Source: Microcaldota archaeon (GTDB taxonomy: Archaea; Micrarchaeota; Micrarchaeia; Norongarragalinales; WALN01). Taken from it: 23,918 nt of DNA. Each line of letters opens with the position of its first letter. The first letter of the stretch is position 1. Made by a program: the position numbers and the translations under genes. Positions 12,642 through 20,237 of this stretch are shown piece by piece. The notes under the pieces are model-generated. The model saw only the letters and a program-made list of their open reading frames with translations, did no database searches and was not told the origin of the DNA. The DNA is taken from contig WALN01000038.1 of assembly GCA_015522865.1 (NCBI GenBank), forward strand, positions 1 to 23,918, read 5' to 3'.

Positions 12642-13108
12642 TTGAATTCACCTTCTATTTTCTTTTTTGATTGTTTAAATAAATCCAAAAGCTTTAGATG
12701 CTCGCCGTTTATTCTGTCCTGGGAAGGAAAAAGTTCTTCTGAATGAGGCACAGCAACGCCCGCGTCTAAAGCCCCTTTCAGAGCAGCAAATAAAATTGAT
12801 CCCTTAGTTTTGGGGTGAAGCCCTGTATCTAAAATAGCTTCCTTTACCCCTTTTTTAATGGCTTTAAAGCCGGCTAAATAGCCAGCTAAATAAGCAGAGG
12901 GCAAATTTCTTTTTCCAGGAAAGCCAAATTTATTTAGTTCTCTTGAGGTAGTAGAAGTAATTGTTTTATCCCCCTTTTCTGAAAAATCAATAAATTGAAC
13001 AATTACATATTTATTTGTTTTTCTTACCACCATCCTAATTTTGCGGGATTTGAGTAGCGCTATTCTTTTCTTATAGTTTGTCTTTCCTTCTCTTCTTCTT
13101 CTGAACAT
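12638..13108 (-). CDS. rpl18: 50S ribosomal protein uL18
   Basis: A 156-residue 5S rRNA-binding protein. Typical segments are REGKTNYKKRIALLKSRKIR, RMVVRKTNKYVIVQFIDF, NLPSAYLAGYLAGFKAIKKG, AILDTGLHPKTKGSILFAAL and GALDAGVAVPHSEELFPSQD. The ATG at 13108 follows a GGAGATG Shine-Dalgarno stretch. It lies 18 nt after eL19 and overlaps uS5, the standard archaeal sequence eL32-eL19-uL18-uS5-uL30-uL15. Confidence 0.97.
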   Translation of the reverse strand: MFRRRREGKTNYKKRIALLKSRKIRMVVRKTNKYVIVQFIDFSEKGDKTITSTTSRELNKFGFPGKRNLPSAYLAGYLAGFKAIKKGVKEAILDTGLHPKTKGSILFAALKGALDAGVAVPHSEELFPSQDRINGEHLKLLDLFKQSKKKIEGEFK

Positions 13109-13126
13109 TTTTTCATCTCCTATATA

Positions 13127-13546
13127 TCACTCCAACAGCTCGTGCTCCTCTATATAATTTTTAAGAGCCTTCTTAGTCTTAAAGTTGTTTCCTTTTATCA
13201 TTAAATAAAGAGATCGGTACGCCCCGTTTTTAAGCTTATTTTTGATGCCTTTGAGATACTTTCTCTGGGCCCTAATTTTCTTAATCCAACTTTCCTTTCG
13301 AAATGCCCTGGTTCTTTTTCTGCCCTTTATACTTCCGGCCCCTCTTTTTCTCTTCTTTCTTTTATTAACTTTTGTACGGCTCACTCCTTTCTTTGGTTTT
13401 ATTTCTATAGATTTTTTCTTAAGCAACTCCCGCACATCATCAGCAGTTAAAGCTTGAGAGGCCTCAACTTCGTTAACTATTTTCACTCTGCTCTTGCCAA
13501 CTTTGAAAATCCTCGAAACTACTCTTCGTATAGTCTTAAGCGACAT
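13127..13546 (-). CDS. rpl19e: 50S ribosomal protein eL19
   Basis: A 139-residue archaeal/eukaryotic large-subunit protein, an extended helical chain that spans the subunit interface. It reads SLKTIRRVVSRIFKVGKSRV, then TADDVRELLKKKSIEIKPKK, GVSRTKVNKRKKRKRGAGS (the family SR-x-R-x5-KR-x-GR-like motif), and WIKKIRAQRKYLKGIKN. The start is 11 nt inside eL32 and is preceded by GGAGG, so coupling is likely. Confidence 0.96.
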   Translation of the reverse strand: MSLKTIRRVVSRIFKVGKSRVKIVNEVEASQALTADDVRELLKKKSIEIKPKKGVSRTKVNKRKKRKRGAGSIKGRKRTRAFRKESWIKKIRAQRKYLKGIKNKLKNGAYRSLYLMIKGNNFKTKKALKNYIEEHELLE

Positions 13547-13904
13547 CCTGCTTACCTCCTTTCTTTAAATGCCCTTTGTTAACAACCTCAATTTTTTTAT
13601 TTTTAGCAATTTTTAAAATCTCAATTCTCTTCTTTTTACCAACTCCAGCAGCTATCCTTACAACAAAATTATTTTTTTCCTTAATTACCTTCTCAAGTTC
13701 TGGAACATTGTGAACTAACAATTCAATCTTGCCGTTTCTCAGGTCTCGTTCGCTCTTCTTTTTTCTGTGACCTACTTTGACAACAGCGCCATATGCTTTC
13801 AATTTCTTTCTTTGTTTGTTGTCGATACCGCGTGGCTTTCTCCAATTAGCCTTTACTCTCTTCACTCTTCCGTAATTTGGTCTGCGGTATTTTGGTTTTG
13901 CCAT
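13536..13904 (-). CDS. rpl32e: 50S ribosomal protein eL32
   Basis: A 122-residue archaeal/eukaryotic large-subunit protein. Recognised by YRRPNYGRVKRVKANWRKPR followed by GIDNKQRKKLKAYGAVVKVG (family W-x-KPRG-D-x2-R pattern), LRNGKIELLVHNVPELEKV and VRIAAGVGKKKRIEIL. Archaeal homologues vary greatly at the N-terminus; here it is short. The ATG is 5 nt after GGTG, four bases downstream of uL6. Confidence 0.95.
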   Translation of the reverse strand: MAKPKYRRPNYGRVKRVKANWRKPRGIDNKQRKKLKAYGAVVKVGHRKKKSERDLRNGKIELLVHNVPELEKVIKEKNNFVVRIAAGVGKKKRIEILKIAKNKKIEVVNKGHLKKGGKQDVA

Positions 13905-13908
13905 ATTA

Positions 13909-14409
13909 TCACCTAACTAAATATATCCCATCCTGAAAAATTCTCTCATCTTTACCTTTTATTTTGGTTGCGCTTATTAAATTAGCAGCGGTCTGGCCGA
14001 CATGCTTTTTATTTGGGCCCGAAACAACTATTTCATCTTTTGAGATTTTTACTGTAGTATCGCCAACTATATCCGCCTCCCTTTTTTTTCTCTCTCCAAG
14101 AAAATTGGCGATATATATTTTCTTATCCTTGATCTCTAAACTCACTGGAAAATGAGAATGCAGCACAACCATTTTTTTCTCAAACGGCCTGTTCAGTCCT
14201 TCAATTAGATTTGCTATTTGAGAGCTAACTGCTTTCGAGATAGATAAATACTTTCGCTTTTTTATCAAAGGCTCAACTGTAAGGTCATTTCCGTTAAGCT
14301 TTACAGAAACAATTCTAGATGGGAAAATCTCGCTTAATGAAATATCTCCCTTAGAAACAATCACCTTTCCTTTTTGAACTTCTACAGAAACACCTTCTGG
14401 AACCTTCAC
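13909..14409 (-). CDS. rpl6: 50S ribosomal protein uL6 (GTG start)
   Basis: A 166-residue large-subunit protein near the factor-binding centre, made of two similar domains. It begins MKVPEGVSVEVQKGKVIVSK; the second domain ends with the signature region GPNKKHVGQTAANLISATKI and KDERIFQDGIYLV. The start codon is GTG at 14409, 5 nt after GGTG, eight bases after the uS8 stop. No ATG fits the family N-terminus. Confidence 0.96.
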   Translation of the reverse strand: MKVPEGVSVEVQKGKVIVSKGDISLSEIFPSRIVSVKLNGNDLTVEPLIKKRKYLSISKAVSSQIANLIEGLNRPFEKKMVVLHSHFPVSLEIKDKKIYIANFLGERKKREADIVGDTTVKISKDEIVVSGPNKKHVGQTAANLISATKIKGKDERIFQDGIYLVR

Positions 14410-14417
14410 AAAATCAC

Positions 14418-14801
14418 CTAGTAAACATAACCCAAGAGGACTCCGCCAACTTTTTTCGAGCGGGCCTCCTCGCTTGACATTACACCCAGCGGTGTCGAAA
14501 GAATAAGCAGACCCATTCCAGCTCCCATTAAATAGCGCCGTTCATATTTGGATATGTTCTTCAAATTGACAGGGAAGCGTGGCTTTATCACACCACATGA
14601 ATTAATTTTACCAATTAAATTCACTTTTATCTCTCCTCCGCGCTTATCCTCAAAAACTTCAAATTGTCCAATATAGCCATTTTTTTGCATAACTGAAAGA
14701 ATATCCTTGGTCAAATTTGAAGCTGGACGCAAAGTTACAGTAGAAATACCTTTCTCTGACGCTATTTTCAATTTATTTAATATATCTGCGAGTGTGTGCA
14801 T
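14418..14801 (-). CDS. rps8: 30S ribosomal protein uS8
   Basis: A 127-residue protein that binds the central domain of 16S rRNA. It starts MHTLADILNKLKIASEKG and contains VTLRPASNLTKDILSVMQKN, GYIGQFEVFEDKRGGEIKV, CGVIKPRFPVNL and the C-terminal LLILSTPLGVMSSEEARSKK ending in GYVY, all typical for archaea. It lies eight bases after uS14 and before uL6. Confidence 0.97.
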   Translation of the reverse strand: MHTLADILNKLKIASEKGISTVTLRPASNLTKDILSVMQKNGYIGQFEVFEDKRGGEIKVNLIGKINSCGVIKPRFPVNLKNISKYERRYLMGAGMGLLILSTPLGVMSSEEARSKKVGGVLLGYVY

Positions 14802-14809
14802 ATAACCAT

Positions 14810-14965
14810 CTACGAATATTTTTCAAAACCAAGCTTCTCAGCTATTTCTCTAAAGCATCTTCGGCAGATAAGTAGGCCGCATTTACGTATAAGCCCTTTC
14901 GAGCTTCCGCATATCTGGCACATTCTTTTGCCGCGCTTTTTGTATTTTAATGAGTCTTTATCCAT
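14810..14965 (-). CDS. rps14: 30S ribosomal protein uS14 (zinc-binding)
   Basis: A 51-residue small-subunit head protein. The zinc ligands are C16-x2-C19 (MCQICGSSKG) and C34-x2-C37 (LLICRRCFREIA), followed by the conserved ending IAEKLGFEKYS. It reads MDKDSLKYKKRGKRMCQICG at the start. The ATG at 14965 overlaps the last eight bases of uL5 and follows AGGT. Small enough to be missed by length cut-offs, but the motif and position between uL5 and uS8 are decisive. Confidence 0.96.
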   Translation of the reverse strand: MDKDSLKYKKRGKRMCQICGSSKGLIRKCGLLICRRCFREIAEKLGFEKYS

Positions 14966-15455
14966 TTACCTCAACACCAAATTTTTGTTGTATAAATTTA
15001 ATAGCTTCTTCCTTGTCTACTTTCTGCCTGCCCCCAACTTTTGAACGGGCAATTCTCCTCCTCTTTACCCTATAGCCGGGCTTTTCGAGAGTCACACAAA
15101 CATCAAAGCCAAATAAACCTATAGAGGGGTCATATTTTGTAGCAGGTAAATCAATATATTCTTTAACTCCAAACGAAAAATTGCCATCTTTCGCAAACTG
15201 TGCAGAAGAAAGTTTATTATCAACTGCAGAAAGCGCCTCTTTCAAAAATTCTTCCGCCTCCTTCTTCCTAAGAGTCACCTTTGCACCAATTTGCTGCCCT
15301 TTTCTTATTTTAAACGTTGGGTTTCTAGTCCTGCTCTTTGTTGGAGCTGGCTTGCGCTTAGTAATTTTTTCCAGCAACTGGATGGCTTTTTGTAATTTCT
15401 CTCCGCCTTCTCCAACGCCTATATTTACAGTCACTTTTGCCACTCTAACGGTCAT
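14958..15455 (-). CDS. rpl5: 50S ribosomal protein uL5
   Basis: A 165-residue central-protuberance protein that binds 5S rRNA. Seen are VAKVTVNIGVGEGGEKLQKA, the loop KPAPTKSRTRNPTFKIRKGQ that inserts near P-site tRNA, IGAKVTLRKKEAEEFL, and FGVKEYIDLPATKYDPSIGL. The ATG overlaps the eS4 stop (ATGA) and the stop overlaps uS14, indicating coupled translation. Confidence 0.97.
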   Translation of the reverse strand: MTVRVAKVTVNIGVGEGGEKLQKAIQLLEKITKRKPAPTKSRTRNPTFKIRKGQQIGAKVTLRKKEAEEFLKEALSAVDNKLSSAQFAKDGNFSFGVKEYIDLPATKYDPSIGLFGFDVCVTLEKPGYRVKRRRIARSKVGGRQKVDKEEAIKFIQQKFGVEVNG

Positions 15456-16177
15456 TTATTTCCCTCTTCTATTTCCTTTTTGAATTCTTCATCAATTGCA
15501 AAAAGGTATTTCTTAAGTGTAATTTTTTCGCTCTTATTTTTTATAACCGCCATCGCAGGCCTTCCCTTGTATTCTGTTATTTTTTCAATTCTTCCGTAAG
15601 AGCCAGCGTGCCTTCCCTTAAATATATAACATTCCGCTCCTTTCTGCAGTTTATAAAAATGCAAAACTTTTTGCTCTGGTATTGAAAGCTTTATAGAATC
15701 TCCAACCTTGAACACATCTTCTTCTTTTTGTATTATAACAGTGCGAGCATCATGAAAACTTAACTGGACCGCACCGCCCTTAACTATTTTTTTATTTGTT
15801 ATTTTGCATAATTTGAACTTTGAGCTCTTCTCAGAGATTGGTAGGAAATAATATTTTGTCGGTGAAGTAACGCACCTATAGTAAAGAGAGGTATCGGGTA
15901 TAGAAATAACATCCATTAAACCAACCGGGAAACTTGTATTTTTAACAATCCTATTATCAACCAAAACAAGTCCGCGGTCAAGGAGAGATTTGACCTCCTT
16001 CATATTTTTTGCCAGCTTAAGATAGTCTCTAAGGACTATAGAAAGGGGTACAGAAGAAGTAAGTGGATGGGGGCCAGAAGAAGTTCTTTCTATAAATTTG
16101 TCTCCCTTCCTTGGTATGCTTACCTTCCTCGGAGCTGCGATCCGCTTCATATGTTTTTTTTCTCCGTGCTTTGCCAT
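15452..16177 (-). CDS. rps4e: 30S ribosomal protein eS4
   Basis: A 241-residue archaeal/eukaryotic small-subunit protein. It opens MAKHGEKKHMKRIAAPRK, includes GPHPLTSSVPLSIVLRDYLK, an S4-type RNA-binding segment (LLDRGLVLVDNRIVKNTSFP) and a C-terminal KOW-like barrel (YIFKGRHAGSYGRIEKITEY). The start lies 31 nt inside the end of uL24 and follows GGTG by 7 nt. The order uL24-eS4-uL5 is standard for archaea. Confidence 0.96.
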   Translation of the reverse strand: MAKHGEKKHMKRIAAPRKVSIPRKGDKFIERTSSGPHPLTSSVPLSIVLRDYLKLAKNMKEVKSLLDRGLVLVDNRIVKNTSFPVGLMDVISIPDTSLYYRCVTSPTKYYFLPISEKSSKFKLCKITNKKIVKGGAVQLSFHDARTVIIQKEEDVFKVGDSIKLSIPEQKVLHFYKLQKGAECYIFKGRHAGSYGRIEKITEYKGRPAMAVIKNKSEKITLKKYLFAIDEEFKKEIEEGNK

Positions 16178-16488
16178 TTTCTATCACCACTCAATTCAAT
16201 TACAACCAAATTTGAAGCTTTTATCGGAAATAAAAACTCCGTACCGTTCTGTTTCTTACCGACAACACCCTCAATAAAGACCACTGCTTTTTTTATAGAT
16301 GTTTTTGAAACTGTTCCACTCTTACCTTTGAACCTTCCCCTTACAATCTTTACCTTGTCCCCTTTTCTTATAGTTACAGTTCTGAGCTTAAATTTTTTAG
16401 AAAGCTCTTTTGAGAGTCTGGAGCGAAGTAATTTCTTCCTTTTGTGGAGCGCTAGACTCAAAACAATTTGTTTAAATTTTGAACCCAT
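16147..16488 (-). CDS. rpl24: 50S ribosomal protein uL24
   Basis: A 113-residue assembly-initiator protein with a KOW motif (TIRKGDKVKIVRGRFKGKSG). The start is the ATG at 16488, giving MGSKFKQIVLSLALHKRKKL, 5 nt after GGTG; the preceding in-frame TTG is not favoured. Its A overlaps the uL14 stop (TGATG). The C-terminal tail overlaps eS4 by 31 nt, one of the larger overlaps in this cluster, but both proteins look full-length. Confidence 0.95.
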   Translation of the reverse strand: MGSKFKQIVLSLALHKRKKLLRSRLSKELSKKFKLRTVTIRKGDKVKIVRGRFKGKSGTVSKTSIKKAVVFIEGVVGKKQNGTEFLFPIKASNLVVIELSGDRKWQSTEKKNI

Positions 16489-16883
16489 CAAACCACCACC
16501 GATGCTATGCCGACTACTTTGGGGAAGGAGGTAGCAATTTCTCTTGCAACTGCTCCTTTTATCTCAGTGCCTTTTGGCAACCTCTGGTCGTCAATAAGCG
16601 CACATGCGTTGTCTTCGAATTTAACTCTGATCAACCCCCTTCTAAATTCTTTCCTCTGCCGTATAATCACTGCTTTTTGCTTTGTTTTTCTCACCTTAGC
16701 GTTGCCTTTTTTGACTGAGACTATTACTATATCTCCTATCCCTGCTTTCATTAGCCTGCTTCTCTTTCCCTTCCAGTGTTTCACACCGATTATAGAAACT
16801 ATTTTCGCTCCGCTATTGTCTGCACAAAACAGTTCGCTCCCCAGTGTGAGGCCCTTTGTTATTTTTGCGGCTAATGCTCTCAT
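16488..16883 (-). CDS. rpl14: 50S ribosomal protein uL14
   Basis: A 131-residue protein at the intersubunit bridge. Visible are LTLGSELFCADNSGAKIVSI, GVKHWKGKRSRLMKAGIGDI, VIVSVKKGNAKVRKTKQKAV and the conserved ending REIATSFPKVVGIASVVV. It overlaps uS17 upstream (ATGA) and uL24 downstream by one base. Confidence 0.97.
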   Translation of the reverse strand: MRALAAKITKGLTLGSELFCADNSGAKIVSIIGVKHWKGKRSRLMKAGIGDIVIVSVKKGNAKVRKTKQKAVIIRQRKEFRRGLIRVKFEDNACALIDDQRLPKGTEIKGAVAREIATSFPKVVGIASVVV

Positions 16884-17185
16884 TCTTCATTCCCTCCTTT
16901 TTTCAATATTTTTGTGACAACAAAACTAACAGTTTTACTCAATTTTCTGCATGAAGAGATCTCAACTATATCCCCCTCTTCAACATGCATACAATATGGG
17001 ACATGCGCATGTATCTTGCTCCTTCGCTTCTCAAGGCGCTCATATTTTGGGACCCGTTTAACATAATCCACTCTAACAGTAGCAGTATGCCTCATCTTCG
17101 TGCTAACCACCATTCCCACCATCTTGAAGTTTCTCACCTTAAGATGTCCGTGAAAAGGACAGTTTGGATCTTCGCATTCTTTCAT
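16880..17185 (-). CDS. rps17: 30S ribosomal protein uS17
   Basis: A 101-residue OB-fold protein that binds 16S rRNA. It has the archaeal/eukaryotic N-terminal CEDPNCPFHGHLKVRNF, then VGMVVSTKMRHTATVRVDYV, KYERLEKRRSKIHAHVPYC and HVEEGDIVEISSCRKLSKT. The ATG follows GGTG by 5 nt; the TGA stop of Rpp29 lies inside that Shine-Dalgarno sequence. Classical position between Rpp29 and uL14. Confidence 0.96.
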   Translation of the reverse strand: MKECEDPNCPFHGHLKVRNFKMVGMVVSTKMRHTATVRVDYVKRVPKYERLEKRRSKIHAHVPYCMHVEEGDIVEISSCRKLSKTVSFVVTKILKKGGNEE

Positions 17186-17189
17186 TTTT

Positions 17190-17462
17190 TCACCATGTTT
17201 TTCTACCTAATTTTTTCGTGCGCTCCTCGGGTCTTATCAAGAGCTGGGAGCCCTTTACAGCAAGGCCGGAGGAAGGAAAGAAAAAAACATTCCCTTTTTT
17301 CGGGATTCTTTTCCGCCCGTTTTTTGCTTCAATCACAAATGTGTTCATTGTCTCGTCTATTATTGTTCCCTTGAGCCCACTTAACTGGAGGGACGCAGTT
17401 TTTGTTATAACTACTTTTTCTCCTATAAGCTCTCCTAGGAGAAAACTCCTGTTCTGCCCCAA
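17190..17462 (-). CDS. rnp1: RNase P protein component 1 (Rpp29/Pop4), TTG start
   Basis: A 90-residue protein subunit of archaeal RNase P, which removes tRNA 5' leaders. The family Sm-like barrel is seen in LGELIGEKVVITKTASLQLS, GLKGTIIDETMNTFVIEA and RKRIPKKGNVFFFP. The start is a TTG at 17462, 5 nt after GGTG; no ATG gives a sensible N-terminus. Genes for Rpp29 between aIF1/uL29 and uS17 are normal in archaea. Its presence is notable here because the nearby tRNAs have disrupted T arms, a region RNase P normally recognises. Confidence 0.92.
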   Translation of the reverse strand: MGQNRSFLLGELIGEKVVITKTASLQLSGLKGTIIDETMNTFVIEAKNGRKRIPKKGNVFFFPSSGLAVKGSQLLIRPEERTKKLGRKTW

Positions 17463-17510
17463 ACAAACACCGTTATGTAATTTTGTAATATATATTTTTA
17501 TTACATTACC

Positions 17511-17813
17511 TCAGGACATAATAATCGCGTCCTTCTTATACCCAAATGAAACAAGTATATCCTTCAACTTATTTCTGTGATCTCCTTGGAGTACGATCGT
17601 ATCATTCTTCACCGTACCGCCGCATGCAAGTTTTTGCTTCAGTTTTTTTGAAAGGGAATTCAACTCTTTTTTATTTATACCATGTACAATTGTAACCATC
17701 TTTCCGTATCTCTTCTTCAGGGCGCTTATCTTTATTTCTGATTCTTTCTCTATCTCTCCGCATATACAAAGGCTCTTTGGAAGACCACATTTGGGACAAA
17801 TCTCTTCTGCCAT
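17511..17813 (-). CDS. Translation initiation factor aIF1 (SUI1)
   Basis: A 100-residue initiation factor that supports correct start-codon choice on the 30S subunit. The SUI1 fold is in the second half: KRYGKMVTIVHGINKKELNS, LKQKLACGGTVKNDTIVLQG and HRNKLKDILVSFGYKKDAI. Ahead of it is a short cysteine-rich segment (C6, C9, C16, C18 in CPKCGLPKSLCIC), a probable zinc knuckle that some archaeal members keep. The ATG overlaps the uL29 stop. Position between uL29 and Rpp29 is standard. Confidence 0.95.
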   Translation of the reverse strand: MAEEICPKCGLPKSLCICGEIEKESEIKISALKKRYGKMVTIVHGINKKELNSLSKKLKQKLACGGTVKNDTIVLQGDHRNKLKDILVSFGYKKDAIIMS

Positions 17814-18034
17814 TAGTTACCCTCACTCCGTAATTTTCCTCTTTCCCTCAAAAGAGTTTTTATTCTTGCAATTGTGCGCTTTAGCTCTCTATATCTGCCG
17901 GGATTTTCTATAGAATGTGTACTGGTTGAAGCGCCTTTTATCTGAAAAAGTTCCAGCGACACCTCGTCAAGCCTCTTCCTCAATTCATCCAAACCCATTT
18001 CCCTCAATTCTCTAACAACCTTGTTCTTTGACAA
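17813..18034 (-). CDS. rpl29: 50S ribosomal protein uL29 (TTG start)
   Basis: A 73-residue two-helix protein at the exit-tunnel rim. It contains REMGLDELRKRLDEVSLELF, then GRYRELKRTIARIKTLLRER. The preferred start is TTG at 18034 (MSKNKVVRELREMG), 6 nt after GGTG; an in-frame GTG at 18043 lies within that GGTG and is unlikely. The stop overlaps the aIF1 start. Confidence 0.93.
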   Translation of the reverse strand: MSKNKVVRELREMGLDELRKRLDEVSLELFQIKGASTSTHSIENPGRYRELKRTIARIKTLLRERGKLRSEGN

Positions 18035-18055
18035 TTTTCCCACCTTTTTAATTTT

Positions 18056-18997
18056 CTACGCTTTCGCTCCTTTAGTTTTAATCTTTTTTACTTTCTTATT
18101 TTTTCCTTTATTTGTCTGCTTTCCTGCACTTTCAAGCTTTTCCGCTTTTTTGACCTCTCCTAAAACTTCTTCCACTTCTGCATTTTCCTCAAGCTTCTTT
18201 GCTATTTTTTCCACTTCTTTTTTCTTTTTTTCCTCCTCAACTTTCTCAGCAATTTCCTTTACTGCCCCTTCGCTCTTCTCCTCTTTCTCAATTTTTTTAG
18301 CTATTTCTCCAACAGCCCCTTCTATTTTTTTCTCTTCTTCTTTCGCTTCTTCTGCTATCTCCTTAATAGTTTCTGAACCTTTTGGAACGACCTCGCCTTC
18401 AAGAGAGGATAGATCTAAATTATCGGAAAACAGCACTCCCGGAGGAACTATTTTTACAGTAACTCCAATTATGCCGCCCTTAGTAAGGGCTGAATATTTT
18501 GCAATCCTTACGTTTTTAACATAATTTCCTGTTTTTTTCATGTATCCTGCACGTGCGCGTAGGGTCCTTGCCTTGCCCCCTTTACCAACCAACTTGCCAC
18601 CAATAAGTATTTCCGCTCCTCTTGCGCCTGCATTCATTATATCATTAAGAGCAAATCGTATAATACGTTTTGGATTGCCTTTAATTTCTATATATCTGCC
18701 TATTTTCTCGGCCATTATTTTCGCATCTAAATTCTGATTGGAAACTTCTACCACATCAATTTGGGGATTGTCTATACCAAATTTTTCGCTAATATCATCG
18801 CAGAGTTTTTTAATGCTACTTCCCTTCTTTCCAACGACAACTCCCGGGCGCCTAACAGTCAATGTTATCCTGGTAGCTATAGGAGTTCTGCGAATAGAAA
18901 TTGTGCTGATTCCTGCCTTTTTGAGTTCCCCTTCTATAAACTTCTCTAAAGTAAAGTCATTCAATGCGTTTGCTATTATTTTTTTCTCCAATGCCAT
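18056..18997 (-). CDS. rps3: 30S ribosomal protein uS3 with long charged tail
   Basis: A 313-residue protein of the 30S head at the mRNA entry. The N-terminal KH domain has the GxxG loop in VVVGKKGSSIKKL (residues 53-65); the C-terminal domain includes ARGAEILIGGKLVGKGGKAR and GVTVKIVPPGVLFSD. The ordinary protein ends near residue 205. About 108 further residues are Lys/Glu/Ala-rich and likely helical, with an imperfect internal repeat (EGAVGEIAKKIEKEEK then EGAVKEIAEKVEEEKK). The tail ends in a Lys-rich run. The start follows GGAGTG and the gene follows uL22 by two bases. Confidence 0.96.
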   Translation of the reverse strand: MALEKKIIANALNDFTLEKFIEGELKKAGISTISIRRTPIATRITLTVRRPGVVVGKKGSSIKKLCDDISEKFGIDNPQIDVVEVSNQNLDAKIMAEKIGRYIEIKGNPKRIIRFALNDIMNAGARGAEILIGGKLVGKGGKARTLRARAGYMKKTGNYVKNVRIAKYSALTKGGIIGVTVKIVPPGVLFSDNLDLSSLEGEVVPKGSETIKEIAEEAKEEEKKIEGAVGEIAKKIEKEEKSEGAVKEIAEKVEEEKKKKEVEKIAKKLEENAEVEEVLGEVKKAEKLESAGKQTNKGKNKKVKKIKTKGAKA

Positions 18998-18999
18998 TT

Positions 19000-19848
19000 T
19001 TACACTCCCCTCAAATTTTTATTGCCTTCCTCTCCTTCTCCTTTTACCGCTTTTTCTTTTTTCTTCTTCGGCTTCTCATCATCCGTCTTGTCTCCTGCTA
19101 CTTTATTTTCCGCCTCTTTCGCTTTTTCTTTTTTCTGCTCTTTCTTCTTTTTATTCTCTCCTTTTTGTTCTTTCTTTTTTATCGCCTTTGGCTCTTTTAT
19201 TTTTTCTTCTTTCTTTTCCATCACTTTTGTTTCTTCTCTTTTTTGCTCCTCTTCTACTGCTTTTTTTTCTCTCTTTCTTTTTGTCTTACTCCCCTCTTTC
19301 ATTTCTTCTCTTTCTTTCTGTTCCTTCTCTTCTTCCTGTTCTTTCTTCTTTATCTCTTTCTCCTCTTTTTGTATTCTTCTCTCTGACACTACAAGTTCTA
19401 CTCTGGCAGTGACATAGTTTGCCCACATGGCAAATCTACCGTAACCTAATGTTCCGGCGCCCAACCATTTTTTTCTATATCTAAGGAAGGTGTTCTGCTT
19501 GTAAGCTGCAGCATGCTTAACATAGAGTGCTGCTTCATCCAGACCCTTGTGGGAAGCATTCGCAACAGCTTCCTTCAACAGTCTCAGAATCTCCTTGCAT
19601 TCCTTGACTGGAAACCTCCCCTGCTTTCCTCCGAGCTGAGAACGATGCCCAATCCCTCTCTTAAATTTGTAATAGCGTATCGGCGTTTTAATAGAAGCAC
19701 ATTCCTCCAAAATCTTCTGAGCTTCTTTAACTGCCTTTCCTCTTATATTTCTACAAACTTGGGAGGCATCTTTATAGGAGATATTTCTGTCTTTAAGCTG
19801 AGCAGGTGCGTCTTTTTCTTCTATTTTTACAGAATATTTATAACTCAT
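19000..19848 (-). CDS. rpl22: 50S ribosomal protein uL22 with Lys/Glu-rich tail
   Basis: A 282-residue protein whose core (residues 1-160) is normal uL22, with a beta hairpin that lines the exit tunnel: KDRNISYKDASQVCRNIRGK, FKRGIGHRSQLGGKQGRFPV and RYRKKWLGAGTLGYGRFAMW. From about residue 160 on, some 120 residues are almost entirely Lys, Glu, Gln and Ala, without the hydrophobic spacing of a fold. Such a tail near the exit port could contact rRNA or nascent-chain factors (inference). A large antisense reading frame here is only a reflection of the biased composition. Confidence 0.95.
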   Translation of the reverse strand: MSYKYSVKIEEKDAPAQLKDRNISYKDASQVCRNIRGKAVKEAQKILEECASIKTPIRYYKFKRGIGHRSQLGGKQGRFPVKECKEILRLLKEAVANASHKGLDEAALYVKHAAAYKQNTFLRYRKKWLGAGTLGYGRFAMWANYVTARVELVVSERRIQKEEKEIKKKEQEEEKEQKEREEMKEGSKTKRKREKKAVEEEQKREETKVMEKKEEKIKEPKAIKKKEQKGENKKKKEQKKEKAKEAENKVAGDKTDDEKPKKKKEKAVKGEGEEGNKNLRGV

Positions 19849-19854
19849 TTTTTA

Positions 19855-20232
19855 TCACTTCAACTCCACAGATTTGCTGCCTCTTGTTGCTCCCACGCCA
19901 GGCCCTGAATGTTTAACAAGCTTTGTGGTAAATATAAAATCACCCAACCTATGCCCAAGCATCTCCGGAAGAATTTCAACTTCCTGAAATTCCTTCCCGT
20001 TATATACTTTAAATTTCATACCGACCATTGATGGAAGTATTGGCATACCTCTATACTGAGTTTTAAAACCTCTCTTCAACTTCTCAAATTTTCTCAGGAA
20101 AGCTCTTGTTTGAACGCCCATACGCAAAAGAGTCCTTCTGAGAGACGATGGCAAAAATTTTGCAAACTCCTTAATATCCATTTTTTTCAGTTCTTCTAAA
20201 TCTTTCCCTCTAAAACTAAATTTTCTTACCAT
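19855..20232 (-). CDS. rps19: 30S ribosomal protein uS19
   Basis: A 125-residue head protein that forms a bridge with uS13. Archaeal features are FSFRGKDLEELKKMDIKEFA, PILPSMVGMKFKVYNGKEF, and the conserved EILPEMLGHRLGDFIFTTKL with HSGPGVGATRGSKS at the end. The start follows GGTG by 6 nt, the TGA stop of uL2 being inside this site. Confidence 0.97.
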   Translation of the reverse strand: MVRKFSFRGKDLEELKKMDIKEFAKFLPSSLRRTLLRMGVQTRAFLRKFEKLKRGFKTQYRGMPILPSMVGMKFKVYNGKEFQEVEILPEMLGHRLGDFIFTTKLVKHSGPGVGATRGSKSVELK

Positions 20233-20237
20233 TTATC

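Noticed and set aside
18738..19412. A long plus-strand hydrophobic reading frame opposite uL22 and uS3
   Set aside because: It is antisense to Lys/Glu-rich codons, which always read as Phe/Leu/Ser; no promoter or ribosome-binding site.
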